DNA of 64,000 nt from Pirellulaceae bacterium (GCA_018402565.1 JAGYIQ010000002.1:558001-622000); one strand, 5' to 3'. Positions 35,754 through 46,031 are shown, counted from the stretch's first letter. A program made the numbers and translations. The notes: generated by a model from the sequence alone, not told the origin.

Positions 35754-38633
35754 ATGCCGTGTCATCGACTGTTGGGGCCGTTTGTGGTCGCCGCTTGGCT
35801 GGGCCTGGCTTTCATCTGGGCTGACGCAAGCTCGAACGACTTGAGCGGGAACGACGCAGGGGTTCCGACGCCGCTCGAGGCTGCCCCGCAGCTCGTGGGC
35901 ACGCCCCCCGCGGTTCCTGTCGCTGTACCGCCGGACGAGCCCGATTTTCTTCGCGACATTCAACCGATCCTGAATCAGCATTGTTTGGCCTGTCATGGTC
36001 CGGAGCGGGACGCCAGTGGCCTCCGCGTGGATCGCTGGCAGATCTTGCTGGAGGGGGGCGAGTACGGGGTGCCGGCCGTGGTACCGGGTGAGCCGACCGC
36101 CAGTTTTCTGCTGCAAGTCGTGGACGGCAGCAGCGAGGATCTGAGCATGCCGCCGGAGGGTCATCCACCGCTGACCCCCGCACAAGTTGATTTGTTGCGG
36201 CGGTGGATTGCGGCCGGCGCCCCCGTTCCGCTGGAGTTTGCCGAGGCCGCCGACGAGGACCCCCGTCAGTGGTGGTCCTTACAACCCATTGCACCGTTTG
36301 ATGGTGCGGACCCCGAGCGAGCGATTGATTCGTGGATCGAGGCGGGGCTGCGATCGCAGGGCTTGGATTTTTCGCCGGCGGCCGATCGTGTTTCATTGAT
36401 CCGCCGCTTGTATCTGGTGATGCTGGGCCTGCCGCCGACACCGGCCGAAGTCCAGGCGTTTGTGGCGGACAGCGACCCGCGGGCCTGGGAGAGATTGGTG
36501 GATCGGGTCCTGGCCAGTCCCCACTACGGCGAACGCTGGGCGCGGCATTGGTTGGATGTGGTGCGGTTCGGCGAGACCGACGGCTACGAGACCAACCAAC
36601 AGCGACCGAACGCCTGGCGGTACCGCGATTGGGTGATTGACGCGTTCAATCGAGACCTGCCGTACGATGATTTTGTGCGGTATCAGATCGCCGGCGATGT
36701 GTTGGGGGAACCGATCGGCACCAGCTTCCTGGTGGGTGGGCCACACGACATTGTCAAGAGTCCGGATCGGTTGTTGACGTTGACCCAGCGTCAGGACGAG
36801 TTGACCGACATGGTCGCCACGGTCGGGACCGCGTTTCTGGGCCTAACCATCGGCTGCGCCCGCTGCCACAACCACAAGTTCGACCCGATTCCGCAGACCG
36901 ACTTCCACGCGATGCAAGCCGTGTTTGCGGGCGTCCGGCACGGGGAGAGCGTCCTGCAGCCGGCGGAGGACACCTCCGAGGCTCGCCGGGCGTTGGACGA
37001 GGCGTGGGGACAGTGGCAGCAAGACCTGTTGGCCCACGTGGCGACTCTGGATCCGGCCACAATCGTCTGGCCATCCGTCGACGCCACTTTCAATCTGGAG
37101 GTCTTTCCACCGACCGAAGCGCGCCTGGTGCGTTTCACGATCTTGGCGACCAACGCCAGCGAACCGTGCTTGGATGAACTCGAGATTTTTTCCGGTGGAC
37201 AGTCGGTGGGATTGGCGGCTCGAGGAACGCGAGTGACCAGTTCAGGGGACTACGCGGGCAACCCCAAGCATCGGCTCGAGCACTTGAATGACGGCCGCTT
37301 CGGCAACGACTACAGTTGGATCAGCAACTCGGATGGCAAGGGCTGGGTGCAATTGGAGTGGGACCAGCCCCAGAAGATCGATCGCATTCAATGGTCGCGT
37401 GATCGGTCGGGCGGGTTTGCCGACCGGTTGGCGACCGACTACCGCATCGAGGTCTCGGTTGACGGCCAGGCCTGGTCGACGGTCGCCAGTTCCGCGGGGC
37501 GACTGCCCTTGGGGAGCGACGGCCCCAGTCTGTACGACGCGGCGGACATTGGCTCGCGTTTGCGTACGCTGCGGCAGCGGTATCAAGAACTGACGCGACC
37601 GACAGCAGCTTTCTGTGGTAGCTTTGGTCCGCCTGAGACGATTCACAAGTTGTTTCGAGGTGATCCGCTGAGTCCACAAGAAGAGGTAGGGCCAGAGAAC
37701 CTGAGTATCTTGCAGGGCCTGGATCTCCCGGCGAACGCCAGCGACTCGGAGCGACGCTTGGCTCTGGCCAATGCCTTGGTTCGCCCCGACAATCCGCTGT
37801 TGGCTCGCGTGATCGTCAATCGCTTGTGGCAGTATCATTTTGGAACGGGTTTGGTGGAGACCGCCAGCGACTTTGGTCGCAATGCCGCTCGGCCGTCGCA
37901 CCCCGAATTGTTGGATAGCTTGGCGGCCAGATTGATGCAACACGATTGGTCGCTGAAGCAGTTGCAGCGTGAGATCCTCTTGTCGCGAACGTGGCAACAG
38001 AGCAGCTTGCCGCGCGGGGAGGCCCTGCAAGTCGATGCGGGCAGTCGTTTGTTATGGCGTTTTCCGCCGCGTCGATTGGAGGCGGAGATCATTCGCGACC
38101 AGATTTTGGCCCTGAGTGGCGACCTGCAACACGTCGGCGGTGGACCTGGGTTCAGTGCCTTTGTCGTGGAGAAAGAAACGGTCCACCATTATCATCCGGT
38201 GGAAGACTTCCAGCCGGAACATTTCCGACGGATGGTCTATCAAACCAAAATTCGGCAAGAGCAGGATGCGGTGTTCGGCGCGTTCGACTGTCCGGACGGG
38301 ACGCAAATCGCGCCCCAGCGGAGTCGATCGACCACGCCGTTGCAAGCCTTGAATCTGTTTAACAGCGGTTTTGTCCAACAGCAGGCTGAACGCTTTGCGG
38401 CCCGGCTGCAGTCGCTCGTTGCAACGACGATCGATGCGGAGGGCAGCTGCGACACCCGTGACGATCCCGACGCGAATACCGATGCCGAGATTGCAACCGC
38501 TTTCCAATTTTGCTTTGGTCGTGAGCCCTCCCCGGAGGAGTGGATCGAAGTACGCGAGTTTGTGGCTGAGCAGGGCCTACCGGCATTGTGTCGTGTGCTG
38601 CTGAACTCCAATGAACTATTGTTTATTCCCTAG
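35754..38633 (+). CDS. Planctomycete cytochrome C (PSCyt1)/DUF1549/DUF1553 protein
   Basis: The protein has 959 residues. The ATG at 35754 has GGAGGAG eight bases upstream and begins a signal peptide (FVVAAWLGLAFIWADA). PSCyt1 carries CLACH (77-81) with MPPEGHPPL. DUF1549 follows (RLYLVMLGLPPTPAEVQAFV, HYGERWARHWLDVVRFGETDG) with a second heme-type motif CARCHNHKFDP (368-372). A discoidin/F5-8-like carbohydrate-binding module sits in the middle (ASEPCLDELEIFSGG..WVQLEWDQPQKIDRIQWSRD). DUF1553 ends the protein (LARVIVNRLWQYHFGTGLVETASDFG). In planctomycetes such genes usually sit beside a DUF1501 sulfatase-like gene; here cstA follows instead, after nine bases. Confidence 0.95.
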   Translation: MPCHRLLGPFVVAAWLGLAFIWADASSNDLSGNDAGVPTPLEAAPQLVGTPPAVPVAVPPDEPDFLRDIQPILNQHCLACHGPERDASGLRVDRWQILLEGGEYGVPAVVPGEPTASFLLQVVDGSSEDLSMPPEGHPPLTPAQVDLLRRWIAAGAPVPLEFAEAADEDPRQWWSLQPIAPFDGADPERAIDSWIEAGLRSQGLDFSPAADRVSLIRRLYLVMLGLPPTPAEVQAFVADSDPRAWERLVDRVLASPHYGERWARHWLDVVRFGETDGYETNQQRPNAWRYRDWVIDAFNRDLPYDDFVRYQIAGDVLGEPIGTSFLVGGPHDIVKSPDRLLTLTQRQDELTDMVATVGTAFLGLTIGCARCHNHKFDPIPQTDFHAMQAVFAGVRHGESVLQPAEDTSEARRALDEAWGQWQQDLLAHVATLDPATIVWPSVDATFNLEVFPPTEARLVRFTILATNASEPCLDELEIFSGGQSVGLAARGTRVTSSGDYAGNPKHRLEHLNDGRFGNDYSWISNSDGKGWVQLEWDQPQKIDRIQWSRDRSGGFADRLATDYRIEVSVDGQAWSTVASSAGRLPLGSDGPSLYDAADIGSRLRTLRQRYQELTRPTAAFCGSFGPPETIHKLFRGDPLSPQEEVGPENLSILQGLDLPANASDSERRLALANALVRPDNPLLARVIVNRLWQYHFGTGLVETASDFGRNAARPSHPELLDSLAARLMQHDWSLKQLQREILLSRTWQQSSLPRGEALQVDAGSRLLWRFPPRRLEAEIIRDQILALSGDLQHVGGGPGFSAFVVEKETVHHYHPVEDFQPEHFRRMVYQTKIRQEQDAVFGAFDCPDGTQIAPQRSRSTTPLQALNLFNSGFVQQQAERFAARLQSLVATTIDAEGSCDTRDDPDANTDAEIATAFQFCFGREPSPEEWIEVREFVAEQGLPALCRVLLNSNELLFIP

Positions 38634-38642
38634 TGTGACCGC

Positions 38643-40637
38643 ATGAGTACCTTGGCGATTGTGATTGTGGCCGCGGTGTTGCTAATGGCCGCTTATCGGT
38701 GGTACGGCGGGTACCTGGCGCGGCACGTGTTTCAGCTGGACGATCGGCGGGTCGTGCCGTCGCGGGAACTGGAGGACCGGGTCGACTTTGTGCCGACGCG
38801 GAAGAGCATTGTGTTCGGCCATCACTTCACGAGCATCGCGGGCACGGGGCCGATTGTCGGCCCGGCGATTGCGGTTTTCTGGGGTTGGCTGCCCGCCTTG
38901 CTATGGGTCCTGTTGGGCGGCATCTTTGTGGGGGCGGTGCACGACTTTGGGTCCTTGATGGTGTCGCTGCGGAATCGGGGCGAGACGATCGGGCAGGTGG
39001 CGGGCCGTTTGATCAGCCCGCGAGCTCGGTTGTTTTTTCTTCTCATCTTGTTTTTTGCGTTAACCGTTGTATTGGGGATCTTTGGCTTGGTGGTGGCCCA
39101 GGTGTTTCAGCTGTATCCCAGCAGTGTCCTGGGCGTGTGGATCTCCTTACCGCTGGCCGTTGGACTGGGGTGGCTGGCCCTGCGTGGCCAGTCGATTCCG
39201 CCAATTGGGTTGGCCGGGGCCTTGGTCGTGATGTACGTCGCCGTGGGACTGGGGACGTACTATTGGCCCGTGAGCTTGCAACCGGAAATGTGGTGGGAAG
39301 CAATGCTGGAAACGACGCCGCCGACGTGGGCGAATACGGTCGTGTTGTGGACCGCGATTTTGTTGGTTTACTGCTACATCGCCAGCGTCTTGCCCGTGAG
39401 CGTGTTGCTGCAACCACGCGATTACTTGAACAGTTGGCAGTTGCTGTTGGCGCTGGGTGTGTTGGTGGCAGCCATTGTCTACGCCAGCCTGACGGGGCAA
39501 GCGGACATGGCCGCCGCTGCCCCAGCGGTGGTGCCAGCGGCGGAGATGCCACCGGGCGCACCGCCGATGTTTCCCTTTCTCTTCATTACGATCGCCTGTG
39601 GAGCGATCAGCGGATTTCATTGTTTGGTCTCCAGCGGGACGACCAGCAAGCAGGTGGCCCAGGAATCGGACGCCCAAGCCATCGGCTACGGCAGCATGTT
39701 GTTGGAGAGTGGCTTGGCGGTTGCGGTGATCATCGCGTGTTGTGCGGGGATCGGCATGGGATTGTTCCAGCGAGTTGAGACGGTGGATGGGGCGGGGAGA
39801 GGCCAGCCCCACTTCGTGGCCGCCCCCACGGATGACGCACCCAACAACGGCCACAGCTCGTCGACTCGGGCTGGTCGGGCCGCTGCATCCAGCCCGGCCG
39901 CTGCGACGGGCATGGCGGATGCGACAGACGAGGAAATTCCGACCGAAAAGACTGCCGTGGCATTTGGGGCTTGGCGCCAGCGTTACGATGCGACGCGAGC
40001 CTGGTCGGACTATCGTTTGGCGGAGACGGTGGGGGCGTTTGTGGATGGGGGCGCCAGTTTGCTGACGGTCTTCCGCGTGCCGCTGGTCTTGGGTCAAACG
40101 CTGTTGGCCGTACTGGTAGCCTGTTTTGCGGCAACGACCCTAGATTCAGCGACTCGCTTGCAGCGATATGTGATTCAAGAGTTGGGCAGCAACTTGAGGG
40201 TCAAGCCACTGACCGACAAGTACGTGGCCACTGGGGTGGCGGTGGGATTGGCGGGTTTGATTGCCCTGATGCCGGGTGCGGGTGGGCCGGGGACGGGGGG
40301 CACGATCTTGTGGCCATTGTTCGGCGCGATCAATCAGTTGCTGGCGAGCTTGGCTTTTTTGGTGATATTTTTTTATCTTTGGCGGCGGGGCATCCCCAGT
40401 CACTTTCTGCTGGTGCCGATGGGCTTGATGGCCGTGGTGCCACTGTGGGCGTTGGGGTATCAACTGTTTGGGCCACTGGGCTTCCTGATGGCCGGTCGCG
40501 GCTGGAACCCGGTCCTGGGCGTGATTGGCTTGATCACGATCGGCCTGCAACTGTGGATGTTCGCGGAGGCCTTGTGGTTGCTGCCGCGGGCTCGCGGGGT
40601 GCTGGAAGTTGCCACGGCCGCGCCGTCCGATCGGTGA
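38643..40637 (+). CDS. cstA: Carbon starvation protein A family transporter
   Basis: The protein is an inner-membrane peptide/pyruvate transporter of the CstA family, 664 residues. Characteristic stretches are RVVPSRELEDRVDFVPTRKSIVFGHHFTSIAGTGPIVGPAIAVFWGWLPALLWV (near 40-92), AVHDFGSLMVSLRNRGETIG, FHCLVSSGTTSKQ and CFAATTLDSATRLQRYVIQELG. Many transmembrane helices are visible. Between two helices (about 380-445) there is a hydrophilic Ala/Ser/Asp-rich loop with no counterpart in E. coli CstA that I can recall. It starts nine bases after the PSCyt1 gene, so both are probably cotranscribed. Confidence 0.95.
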   Translation: MSTLAIVIVAAVLLMAAYRWYGGYLARHVFQLDDRRVVPSRELEDRVDFVPTRKSIVFGHHFTSIAGTGPIVGPAIAVFWGWLPALLWVLLGGIFVGAVHDFGSLMVSLRNRGETIGQVAGRLISPRARLFFLLILFFALTVVLGIFGLVVAQVFQLYPSSVLGVWISLPLAVGLGWLALRGQSIPPIGLAGALVVMYVAVGLGTYYWPVSLQPEMWWEAMLETTPPTWANTVVLWTAILLVYCYIASVLPVSVLLQPRDYLNSWQLLLALGVLVAAIVYASLTGQADMAAAAPAVVPAAEMPPGAPPMFPFLFITIACGAISGFHCLVSSGTTSKQVAQESDAQAIGYGSMLLESGLAVAVIIACCAGIGMGLFQRVETVDGAGRGQPHFVAAPTDDAPNNGHSSSTRAGRAAASSPAAATGMADATDEEIPTEKTAVAFGAWRQRYDATRAWSDYRLAETVGAFVDGGASLLTVFRVPLVLGQTLLAVLVACFAATTLDSATRLQRYVIQELGSNLRVKPLTDKYVATGVAVGLAGLIALMPGAGGPGTGGTILWPLFGAINQLLASLAFLVIFFYLWRRGIPSHFLLVPMGLMAVVPLWALGYQLFGPLGFLMAGRGWNPVLGVIGLITIGLQLWMFAEALWLLPRARGVLEVATAAPSDR

Positions 40638-40904
40638 CCCGGCGACGGGGCCATTCCTAACAAGCCAAATCGCTGGGGCCCGAGTGGCTCGGTCGGCCAA
40701 CCTCTGCAGCGACGGGAGCGTCAGAAGCCATCGCTGCAAGATTCTGGGCCGGTGCTGGCCCCAAGTGGCGACTATTTGGGGTACAATGATGCCGTTAGCG
40801 TGGGCAGAGAGACAATCGCTCGTCGGTCGAGCACGGGGTGGAAACATCGGGTCAATCCCGGTGCAGTTCGGGGATGGCGTCAACAACGGTTGGGCAAGCG
40901 AGAG

Positions 40905-42212
40905 ATGGTAACGATGATGAAGCGAAGCGGGGCGTGTGAGCGAGCATGGCGTGTGGCGTTGGGCTGTGTGGTGGCGGGCTGTATGGTCTCGGGCGTGTGT
41001 GGTTGGTCGAGTGGCAGCGGGGGCATGGCCGAGGCGCAGGACAGTCCGCTGACTTCCCATCCACCGGCCGATCAGTTGGTCGTCGGTGGCGGCTTTCGCA
41101 AGCAGGTCCTGACCGAGAAGTTCCACAGCGAGGGAGCCACGTTCGCCGACATCGACGGTGATGGCCACAACGACATTATCGCTGGTCCGTATTGGTATCG
41201 CGGGCCGGAGTTCCGCGAGCGGTACGAGATTTACCCGCCGCAGGAGTTCCAGCCGTCGGGGTACTCGCAGAACTTCTTGACTTTTAACTACGACTTCAAC
41301 CGAGACGGCCGGGTCGACGTGATGCGAGTCGGTTTTCCAGGTGAAGCGACCGTGTGGTACGAGAATCCCGGTCCGGAAGCGGTGCTGCAATCGCAGCATT
41401 GGCGAGAGCACATCGCATTTGATGTGACAGACAACGAGAGCCCCGGATTGCTGAACTTGGTGGGTGACGAGGTGCCCGAACTGGTGTTCCAAACCGACGG
41501 TTACTTTGGTTTCGCCACGCCGGACGCGAGTGACCCGTACGCCAAGTGGACGTTCCATAAAGTATCCGAACAGATTGCGGGCGGGCGTTACACGCACGGG
41601 ATTGGCGTGGGCGACGTCGATGGCGATGGACGCCTGGACCTGTTGACGCCGGGTGGCTGGTTGCAGCAGCCGGAGGATTGGACCACGGGCGAGCTATGGA
41701 AGTACCATCAGGTGGCCTTTGCCCCGGCGGCTTCGCAAATGTACGCCTACGATTTTGATGGCGACGGACTCAACGACATTCTCTGTGCGGTTCACGCGCA
41801 TCAGTGGGGGGTCGTGTGGCACCGGCAGATCCGCGACGCCGCCGGCAAGATCGACTTCGAATTGAACTGGATTGTGGGCGTGAAGCCCGATCAAACCGAC
41901 CATCAGGTTGTCTTCACGCAGGCCCACGCGATGGAATTGGTGGACATGGACGGAGACGGCATCAAAGACGTGATCACTGGCAAGCGGTACTGGGCGCATG
42001 GCGGCAACGATCCCGGCGGCAATGACCCGGCGGTGCTGTACTGGTTCAAGACAGTACGAGAGAACGGGACCGTCCGCTTCTTGCCGCACTTGATCGACAC
42101 CAATTCGGGGGTCGGTACCCAAGTGACAGTGGGCGATGTCAACGGGGACGGCCGACCGGACATCGTGGTGGGCAACAAGAAAGGTGCGTTCTATTTCGAG
42201 CAGAGCGAGTGA
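40905..42212 (+). CDS. Secreted FG-GAP/VCBS repeat protein
   Basis: The protein has about 435 residues with a signal peptide (WRVALGCVVAGCMVSGVCG). Calcium-binding-type beta-propeller repeats recur: FADIDGDGHNDIIAG, YDFNRDGRVDVMRVG, VGDVDGDGRLDLLTPGG, YDFDGDGLNDILCA, VDMDGDGIKDVITG and VGDVNGDGRPDIVVGN. The order and number fit a seven-bladed propeller. Such proteins are exported and numerous in planctomycetes; function is unknown, perhaps ligand binding or surface attachment. ATGs at 40905, 40914 and 40917 are all possible starts; no strong ribosome-binding site distinguishes them. Confidence 0.88.
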   Translation: MVTMMKRSGACERAWRVALGCVVAGCMVSGVCGWSSGSGGMAEAQDSPLTSHPPADQLVVGGGFRKQVLTEKFHSEGATFADIDGDGHNDIIAGPYWYRGPEFRERYEIYPPQEFQPSGYSQNFLTFNYDFNRDGRVDVMRVGFPGEATVWYENPGPEAVLQSQHWREHIAFDVTDNESPGLLNLVGDEVPELVFQTDGYFGFATPDASDPYAKWTFHKVSEQIAGGRYTHGIGVGDVDGDGRLDLLTPGGWLQQPEDWTTGELWKYHQVAFAPAASQMYAYDFDGDGLNDILCAVHAHQWGVVWHRQIRDAAGKIDFELNWIVGVKPDQTDHQVVFTQAHAMELVDMDGDGIKDVITGKRYWAHGGNDPGGNDPAVLYWFKTVRENGTVRFLPHLIDTNSGVGTQVTVGDVNGDGRPDIVVGNKKGAFYFEQSE

Positions 42213-42636
42213 GCGGGCTAGCCCGTCTGGCAGCAGAACCTTGCTGGGGATGCCTGTTTAACCCGGCTGCCTTCGGAACCGGACTAGGACGCCAGCCGCG
42301 TCCCAAGTGGGGGATTCGTCGAGTCGTTACAAGTGGCTTAGAGAGCCTTTCACGGCGGTCGTACGGAAGCTCGAGACAAAAAAAGCCGGTACTGGTGCGG
42401 TTTCGTGCCGCGAAAAAATGGCTACACTAGCGAGACTTGGCAGGGTCCGGAGTCGGGCTGGCGGGAGGCGGCTGGGGCGGGAGGCGAACGGCAACGGACC
42501 GTTTTTTGGGGCTGCCGCTGGTTAATCAGGGGCTGCTGCCAGTGCTTTCGCTGGGCCAGCCGCTTGGACTTCCCGACTGGAGACGGGCGAGAACTGGGGT
42601 CTTGTCGGTGCACTCGATCAGATAGATGGATAACTT
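42213..42636. other. Intergenic region before the ketoacyl synthase gene
   Basis: In these 424 bases I see no gene, repeat array or strong promoter. A TACACT (42423-42428) is the only -10-like hexamer noticed and it lacks a -35. Confidence 0.5.
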
Positions 42637-43650
42637 GTGAAATACGCAGCACTGGGTCCGATCGCGCTTCATTATCCCGAGACCGTGGAAACCAATGACT
42701 ACTTGGCGGCGGCCAACCCGTCCTGGGACATGGGACTGATTGGCGAGAAAACGGGGATCCTCCAGCGGCATATTGCGGCTCCCGAGGAGACGGCCTCGGA
42801 TCTGGGGGTGGCGGCGGCGGAGAAGTTGTTTGCCGAGCATAACATCGACCGCAGTTCGATCGACTTCTTGCTGCTGTGCACTCAGACGCCGGACTGTCCG
42901 CTGCCGACGACCAGCTGCATGATGCAGGAGCGATTGGGGCTGCCGACCAAATGTGGGGCCTTGGACTTTAACTTGGGCTGCAGCGGGTACGTTTACGGCC
43001 TGAGCTTGGCGGATGGCTTGATTCGTACGGGGGCGGTCAAGCGAGTGCTGCTGATCACGGCAGAGACGTATTCCAAGTACATCAACCCAGCGGATCGCAG
43101 CTTGCGACCGATTTTTGGCGACGCGGCCGCCGCCACGCTGTTGGAGGCGCACGACACGCCATCGATTCGGGGCATGCAATTTGGCACGGACGGCAGCGGG
43201 GCCAACACCTTGTTGGTCAATCAGGGGATTCGGCCGAAAGAAAAGGCCCTGCGACCGCGGCATCGGGCGCGCTGGGGCAGTGATCTGTACATGGACGGCC
43301 CCAGCCTGATCAACTTTGCGATTGGGGCCATCCCCGGTGTGGTGGATGATGTCCTGCGGAGCGAGGGCCTGCAGATGGAGGACATCGACCTGTTCTTGCT
43401 GCATCAAGCCACGTTCAAGATGTTGGACCAGCTCCGCGAGCGACTGGGGTTGACCTTCGACAAGATGCCGTTGTGCATGAGCCATGTTGGCAACACGGTC
43501 TCATCGACGCTACCGATTCTGATCGATGACTTGCGACGGAAGGGCCAACTGACTCCCGACGACTTGACGATGATGATTGGCTTTGGCGTGGGTTGGTCAT
43601 GGGCCGCCTGCACTTGGCGCGATGTGCTGGGGAACCGGACCCTGGCCTAA
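42637..43650 (+). CDS. 3-oxoacyl-ACP synthase III-like (KAS III) protein
   Basis: The protein has 337 residues, the normal length of FabH. The thiolase-fold triad is complete: Cys115 (DFNLGCSGYVYGL), His256 (LLHQATFKM) and Asn286 (SHVGNTVSSTLPIL). The end GFGVGWSWAACTWR corresponds to the family GFGxGxSWG block. It condenses an acyl-CoA starter with an acyl-ACP or related extender. No other fatty-acid genes adjoin, so it could start fatty acids or serve a secondary pathway. Translation starts at GTG. The YqgE gene begins 14 bases after its stop. Confidence 0.9.
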   Translation: MKYAALGPIALHYPETVETNDYLAAANPSWDMGLIGEKTGILQRHIAAPEETASDLGVAAAEKLFAEHNIDRSSIDFLLLCTQTPDCPLPTTSCMMQERLGLPTKCGALDFNLGCSGYVYGLSLADGLIRTGAVKRVLLITAETYSKYINPADRSLRPIFGDAAAATLLEAHDTPSIRGMQFGTDGSGANTLLVNQGIRPKEKALRPRHRARWGSDLYMDGPSLINFAIGAIPGVVDDVLRSEGLQMEDIDLFLLHQATFKMLDQLRERLGLTFDKMPLCMSHVGNTVSSTLPILIDDLRRKGQLTPDDLTMMIGFGVGWSWAACTWRDVLGNRTLA

Positions 43651-43664
43651 GAAGAGACCCCGCG

Positions 43665-44225
43665 ATGCTGGACCTCAGTGGACACTTGTTGGTGGCGGCT
43701 GCCGATATGGAGGACCCGCACTTCGCTCGGACCGTCGTGCTGTTGATCCGACACAGCGGCGAGGAAGGCGCCATGGGGTTGGTGCTGAACCGACCGCTGG
43801 GAGTGCCCCTGCAAGAGATCCTGGCGGATGTCTCGGCCGATGTGGAAACGCCGGAGGAGATTGGCATCGGCTGGGGTGGGCCGGTTCAGGGCCCGTTGGT
43901 GGTCCTGCACACGCTGGACGATCTGGCCGATTTGACCATCCTGCCCGGTGTGTGTATCTCGACCCAACGCGATCGGATCCTGGAACTGCTCCGAATCGAC
44001 CGTCGGCCCTATGGGTTTTTCTTGGGCTATTCCGGGTGGGGCAAGCAGCAGCTGGAGGGCGAGTGCCAAGTCGGTGGGTGGCACATCGTGGAGGCGACGC
44101 CGGGCTTGGTATTCTCCGACCCCTACGAGATGTGGCCCAAGGCCTGCGGGCAAGTCAGTTGGGGCGTCTTGCGTCAGGACCCGCGGATCGCTCGGTTGGG
44201 CGATAACGACCCCAGTTTTAACTGA
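43665..44225 (+). CDS. YqgE/AlgH family (UPF0301) protein
   Basis: The protein has 186 residues. It begins SGHLLVAAADMEDPHFARTVVLLIRHSGEEGAMGLVLNRPLG, the diagnostic UPF0301 block. GGPVQGPLVVLH, GYSGWGKQQLEGE and the C-terminal GGWHIVEATPGLVFSD..MW follow. It is cytoplasmic. The family is widespread and conserved but without a proven biochemical role. It lies 14 bases downstream of the ketoacyl synthase gene and is probably cotranscribed. Confidence 0.93.
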   Translation: MLDLSGHLLVAAADMEDPHFARTVVLLIRHSGEEGAMGLVLNRPLGVPLQEILADVSADVETPEEIGIGWGGPVQGPLVVLHTLDDLADLTILPGVCISTQRDRILELLRIDRRPYGFFLGYSGWGKQQLEGECQVGGWHIVEATPGLVFSDPYEMWPKACGQVSWGVLRQDPRIARLGDNDPSFN

Positions 44226-44294
44226 CTCCAGCCCCCGTGGCCTGCAAATCAGTTGAGATTGCTCCGATGGGCGGGTTTTGCTAGAAGACGTGGC

Positions 44295-46031
44295 ATGCCT
44301 CCTGCCCCAGCTTCGACCATTCGCCGCGGTTCTCGCCCGCGCGGACCTGTTGGTCCGTGGCTGCCGGTCGTTTTTTGGCCGGGGAGTCGCTTGACGCTCG
44401 GCGTTGGCCGGACGCTGCGTTCGCTGGGCGTGACGCTCCTTGGCTGGGCTAGTTTTGCTGTGGCAACCGCCCTGATGGGGCCAGGCGAACTCTTATCAAA
44501 GACGCCGGCTCAGCAACCGAGTTTTGCCCAGCAGTGGAATGCGGCCCAACAAGCTCGCGCGGCCCAGCCCTCAGGATTTACCCAGCCTCAGGCCTTCAAC
44601 CAGCCCCCGCCATTGGCTCCGTCACCCGCATTCAGTCAAACGGGGTCGATGGTCCAGCCAGGCGGCACCAACCCCTTCCTGCAGGGGGCACCGTCGACGG
44701 GTTTGATGCCACCGACGTTCGGCCAGACGCAGCCGATGCTGGGGACTCCGCCCGGTCAGATCGGTCCGCCGCCGCAGATGCCCCCGCAGATACCGCCCGC
44801 CGCCACAGGTTTCGGGGCGCCGGTCAATCCGTATAGCCAATACGCCCCGCCGACGTTCCCACCGGGTAGCGTGCCGGGGGGAACGGTGCCGGGGACAGGC
44901 AGTGTGCCCCCGGGGGTTTACTTCGCACCGCCGACGGGGGCCTTTCCAACGACAGGCGTTGCTCCGGGGGTCGGGACGGGGGTCACGCCCAGCGCTGCGG
45001 CGGTCAGTGGCTTTGATCCATTTGCGGCGCCGGCCATTCCGCCGGGTTACCCCAACTTGCCGGCTCCCCAGTCCAGCATGTTTAGCAACCCCTTTGTCAC
45101 TCCGCCGACGGACGCGGGATCGCTGTTCGCGGACCCGCAATCCAGTGGATATTGGTCAGGCGGCCAGTTGAACAACCCGTACAGCAACAGTTCGCAAACG
45201 TGGTCGACGCAATCTTGGCAGCGTTTTTGGCAGCAGAGCGATTGGCAGAAGCTGTGGCATGCCTTCCGCATGCGGCACACCTACATTCAGGGCGATTCGA
45301 TCAATCGAGTGCAGATCAATGACACGGAGATTGCCACCAGCCTAAGTTTCCCGAACTTCCTCGGTTCACAGATGCCTTTGACGATCTCGCCCGGGTTTAT
45401 TTTCCATAATTGGCAGGGCCCGAACTCGATCACCGGCAACGACTTGCCGGGCAGTGCGTACAGTGCTTACCTCAGCTTCGACCATTCCACCCCGCTGGAC
45501 CAGCAATTGGGGGGTGAGTTCAACTTCACGACGGGAGTTTATTCGGACTTCGACACCTTCACCCAGCACAGTCTGCGGTTTACCGGTGTGGGCTTGCTCT
45601 GGTACCGCTTGTCGCCGACCAGCACCCTGAAGTTCGGCGTCGAATACTTGGATCGGGTGGAAGTCAAATTATTGCCGGCGGGCGGCTTGTTCTGGACGCC
45701 CGACCCGAACACTCGCTTGAGCTTTTATTTTCCCCGACCGAAATTCGCCAAACGCTTCCCCAACTTCGGCAATACGGAGGTTTGGGGGTATGTCTCGGGC
45801 GAATATGGCGGCGGGAGCTGGACGGTGCAGCGCGAGGCCGGCTTTTCGGACCAAGTGGACTTGAACGACATGCGTGTGACGTTGGGCCTGGAGTGGATTG
45901 GAGTCCGAGGAATCACGGGCTTCGGCGAGTTCGGATACGCCTTCGAGCGCCAGTTGATTTACCGCTCGAGTGCTCCTGCGGACTCCTACTTGGGATCGGC
46001 GATCCTGTTCCGTGGCGGCTTTGCCTACTAG
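44295..46031 (+). CDS. Predicted outer-membrane beta-barrel protein with Pro/Gln-rich N-terminal region
   Basis: The protein has 578 residues from the ATG at 44295. A long basic signal-like N-terminus ends at VATALMGPG. Residues about 70-270 are Pro/Gln/Gly/Ala-rich and disordered. The C-terminal 280 residues are alternating beta strands with aromatic ends (FPNFLGSQMPLTISPGFIFHNW, LSFDHSTPLDQQLGGEFNFTTGVYSDFDTF, LRFTGVGLLWYRLSPTSTLKFGVEYLDR), ending in Phe-Ala-Tyr, as outer-membrane barrels do. It resembles the DUF6268-type barrel family, assigned from memory. The function is unknown. Confidence 0.72.
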   Translation: MPPAPASTIRRGSRPRGPVGPWLPVVFWPGSRLTLGVGRTLRSLGVTLLGWASFAVATALMGPGELLSKTPAQQPSFAQQWNAAQQARAAQPSGFTQPQAFNQPPPLAPSPAFSQTGSMVQPGGTNPFLQGAPSTGLMPPTFGQTQPMLGTPPGQIGPPPQMPPQIPPAATGFGAPVNPYSQYAPPTFPPGSVPGGTVPGTGSVPPGVYFAPPTGAFPTTGVAPGVGTGVTPSAAAVSGFDPFAAPAIPPGYPNLPAPQSSMFSNPFVTPPTDAGSLFADPQSSGYWSGGQLNNPYSNSSQTWSTQSWQRFWQQSDWQKLWHAFRMRHTYIQGDSINRVQINDTEIATSLSFPNFLGSQMPLTISPGFIFHNWQGPNSITGNDLPGSAYSAYLSFDHSTPLDQQLGGEFNFTTGVYSDFDTFTQHSLRFTGVGLLWYRLSPTSTLKFGVEYLDRVEVKLLPAGGLFWTPDPNTRLSFYFPRPKFAKRFPNFGNTEVWGYVSGEYGGGSWTVQREAGFSDQVDLNDMRVTLGLEWIGVRGITGFGEFGYAFERQLIYRSSAPADSYLGSAILFRGGFAY

